Origin: Epiperipatus broadwayi
Taxonomy: Eukaryota; Onychophora; Udeonychophora; Euonychophora; Peripatidae
Direction: 5' to 3'
Assembly (NCBI GenBank): GCA_028023455.1
Contig: JAQFVV010000030.1
Span: 8,272,876 to 8,336,875 of the forward strand
Length of the DNA: 64,000 bases
A program made the position numbers and the translations under genes. The notes beneath the pieces are model-generated. The model saw only the letters and a list, made by a program, of their open reading frames with translations. It ran no database searches and was not told where the DNA came from. The first letter of the stretch is position 1, and each line of letters starts with the position of its first letter. Below, piece after piece: positions 62,063 through 64,000 of the stretch.

Positions 62063-64000
62063 AATAATACATAAATAAAAAAATATTTATAAAAGATCAT
62101 CAAATCACATTCCTACTAATCATGAAAGACCTCCAATGAAAAACAATATCCAACAGTATTATTATCTCCTTATTACCTTCTAATATTAACAAAATGCTTG
62201 ACTGATGATAAATCGCACAATATGGTCCAAAAAAATCATTTGAAATATTAAGACAGAGAAACTATTCATTATGACCAAAGAAAATGATCTAACCAGAAAG
62301 GTATCTATACATTAAGTAATAAATATGATAATGTTGTCCCTGGTATTTAGATAGACAATGCTGTCTGGAATCACTTTAAATCTCTATACTCAGATAATGC
62401 ATATTTGTCTTGGAAATAACTAGTTAGGTCTGTACTAATTAAATATATAATGCTAAAATCTTTGTTAAAATTATATAAAAAATACTCTATCTTTTTTTGT
62501 CATTAAAATTTTTATGAATTATCATACATATAGACACATATTTAATTCCATAACTTTTAACTCTTGAATTCACTACTCTCACTATCCTCCCCCCTCCCCC
62601 TTTATAGTTCAAAGTTGTAAATAATGTTTTATATATATTTCATGGATGTTTTCTGATGAATTGCCCAAGATTAGATAAAAAGATACCTTTTTATTATCAT
62701 GAAAACATATTTAAAATAAGCATAGTACAGCATAAGAACTTATAAAAGTATAGCAAGATATGTTTAATTAATTCCCCTTAAAAAAAAATTAAGTTATTTA
62801 CTGGATGAATCTAACAATAATAATGCACATTTTTCTATGAGGCTTTATTCTTATTTGAGGTTATTTTCAACTTCAGCTATGGCATTGCTGACTACATTTA
62901 AAGCAATAAGTTATTTATTGAATGCTTGCTAAAAAATTTTTATTCTAATATATTTAAAATCACAATATATGAAAATTCTACAAATACAAATTTGACAATT
63001 ACTTTTAGTATGGTCAGACTTTAATTAGGCTTGCCCATATCATCAAAAGTAGATGAGGCATATCTTATATTCAATTTAAAATTGTAAATGTCAAAACTAA
63101 TAATGAATATGAAAGTTTATGCAGGAATTTAAATGTGTGTATGTATGTGTACATATGTATATTTAAGCAATTTATACTATAGTAAATTTACATTTGTAAT
63201 ACAAAATTTTTTTATACATGTTACAAACTGTAAGTTTTAAAAAAAATTAAAAAGTACTTTAAGGCTCACAAAAACTTCACTTTCAATTAAAATTATAATT
63301 TAAAAACAATAATAATATTCAATACACAGGTTTGAAATGTGTAAATCATTCATCCAATTATTAATACAAATGTTAATTAGTAGTTATAAAATTTTTTGCT
63401 GACAGTCAAAGAATAACCTAATCATTCCTCTGTTGAGAATTTCTGAAAATATTATAAATATTCAACATATAATCAGAGTTAAAATAAAGACCCTAATCTG
63501 GTTCTTAACAGTTAAAAACAATAAACAGGTATAACTTTGCTTCACTGCTTTGATGTTTTCTATATAAATACAGATCTGGAGATTAATAATATTTTTCAAA
63601 ATTTTATTAGAAATTATGAAATACAACATGGAAATCAAATTTAGATTCAGACACATCGGTTTATTATATCATATGGCTGAAACAAAATATTAATAGAAAA
63701 GTTTTAATAGGTCTAAGTTAATCCACCCTAGAGTGTGAATTGGTTATATCTTGATAAATGTTATCTTTCTACTAAAATTGATAACATAATACATGCATTC
63801 ATTATGTGCCATTGCTTATTGTTATAATAATATATATTTAGGCTAATATTTTAAGGAAAATAAGACTATGTGCGGCAGATAAACATATTTCTTAATTTTC
63901 ATCAAATTTCTGACATCCATTCAGTTATTTTTCTTTCTATAGTGTATTCCTGGATTACTAACCATTTCCAAAACTATTCCAGAAGTAAATTTACATCTAT
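62063..64000. other. Intron upstream of exon A: nothing recognised
   Basis: AT-rich intron to the window edge, with pyrimidine-rich runs near 62586-62602. No preceding HECT exon was found here. Confidence 0.5.

Noticed and set aside
63930-64000. Possible exon after a TTTCTTTCTATAG-like acceptor at the window edge
   Set aside because: No HECT-like or other recognisable peptide in any frame, and it is on the strand opposite to the ligase gene.

Overview
This window is very AT-rich eukaryotic DNA with long introns, consensus GT/AG splice sites and many decayed transposable elements. The one host protein-coding gene I can support is the 3' part of a HECT-type ubiquitin ligase gene on the minus strand. 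It belongs to the WWP1/WWP2/ITCH/Suppressor-of-deltex group. Its conserved protein and the mix of LINE, Penelope-like, LTR and foldback repeats point to an invertebrate animal, possibly an arthropod. I cannot name the species.

Gene layout: seven coding exons run from about 61.56 kb down to the stop codon at 24675-24677 and join in phase to give 309 residues of HECT domain, including the catalytic cysteine. The start of the HECT domain and the expected C2 and WW domains must lie beyond 64000. Intron sizes, 5' to 3' along the gene, are about 13.2 kb, 9.5 kb, 104 bp, 6.2 kb, 6.8 kb and 77 bp.

1-17.9 kb (downstream of the gene): a direct repeat pair (331-950 and 1819-2189), a 1.3-kb palindrome (2350-3652), two copies of a long TG...CA-bounded non-coding repeat called family B here (3955-5567 and 9083-11939), and a broken LINE C-terminus (14006-14790).

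17.9-24.4 kb: a complete but non-coding LTR retroelement on the minus strand, with two nearly identical LTRs of about 1.46 kb, an AAAG target duplication, a primer-binding site and a polypurine tract. It ends about 0.3 kb past the ligase stop codon. A family B copy sits inside it.

24.7-64 kb (gene and introns): the introns hold a tRNA-Gly(TCC)-like sequence, RTE/CR1-like LINE remnants (31000-31828, 39489-39769, 60040-60490), two Penelope-like endonuclease-domain fragments (38686-38844, 61886-62062), foldback or MITE-like elements (30729, 39898, 41944, 50075, 50898), a palindrome split by a family B copy (34088-36545), and two family B copies nested in opposite orientations (43101-47059).

Most short ORFs here are chance frames in AT-rich DNA. 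The most novel-looking item is family B: at least six copies of about 1.6-2.9 kb with no coding capacity, 4-bp ATAT/ATAA target duplications where readable, and a conserved internal inverted-repeat architecture.
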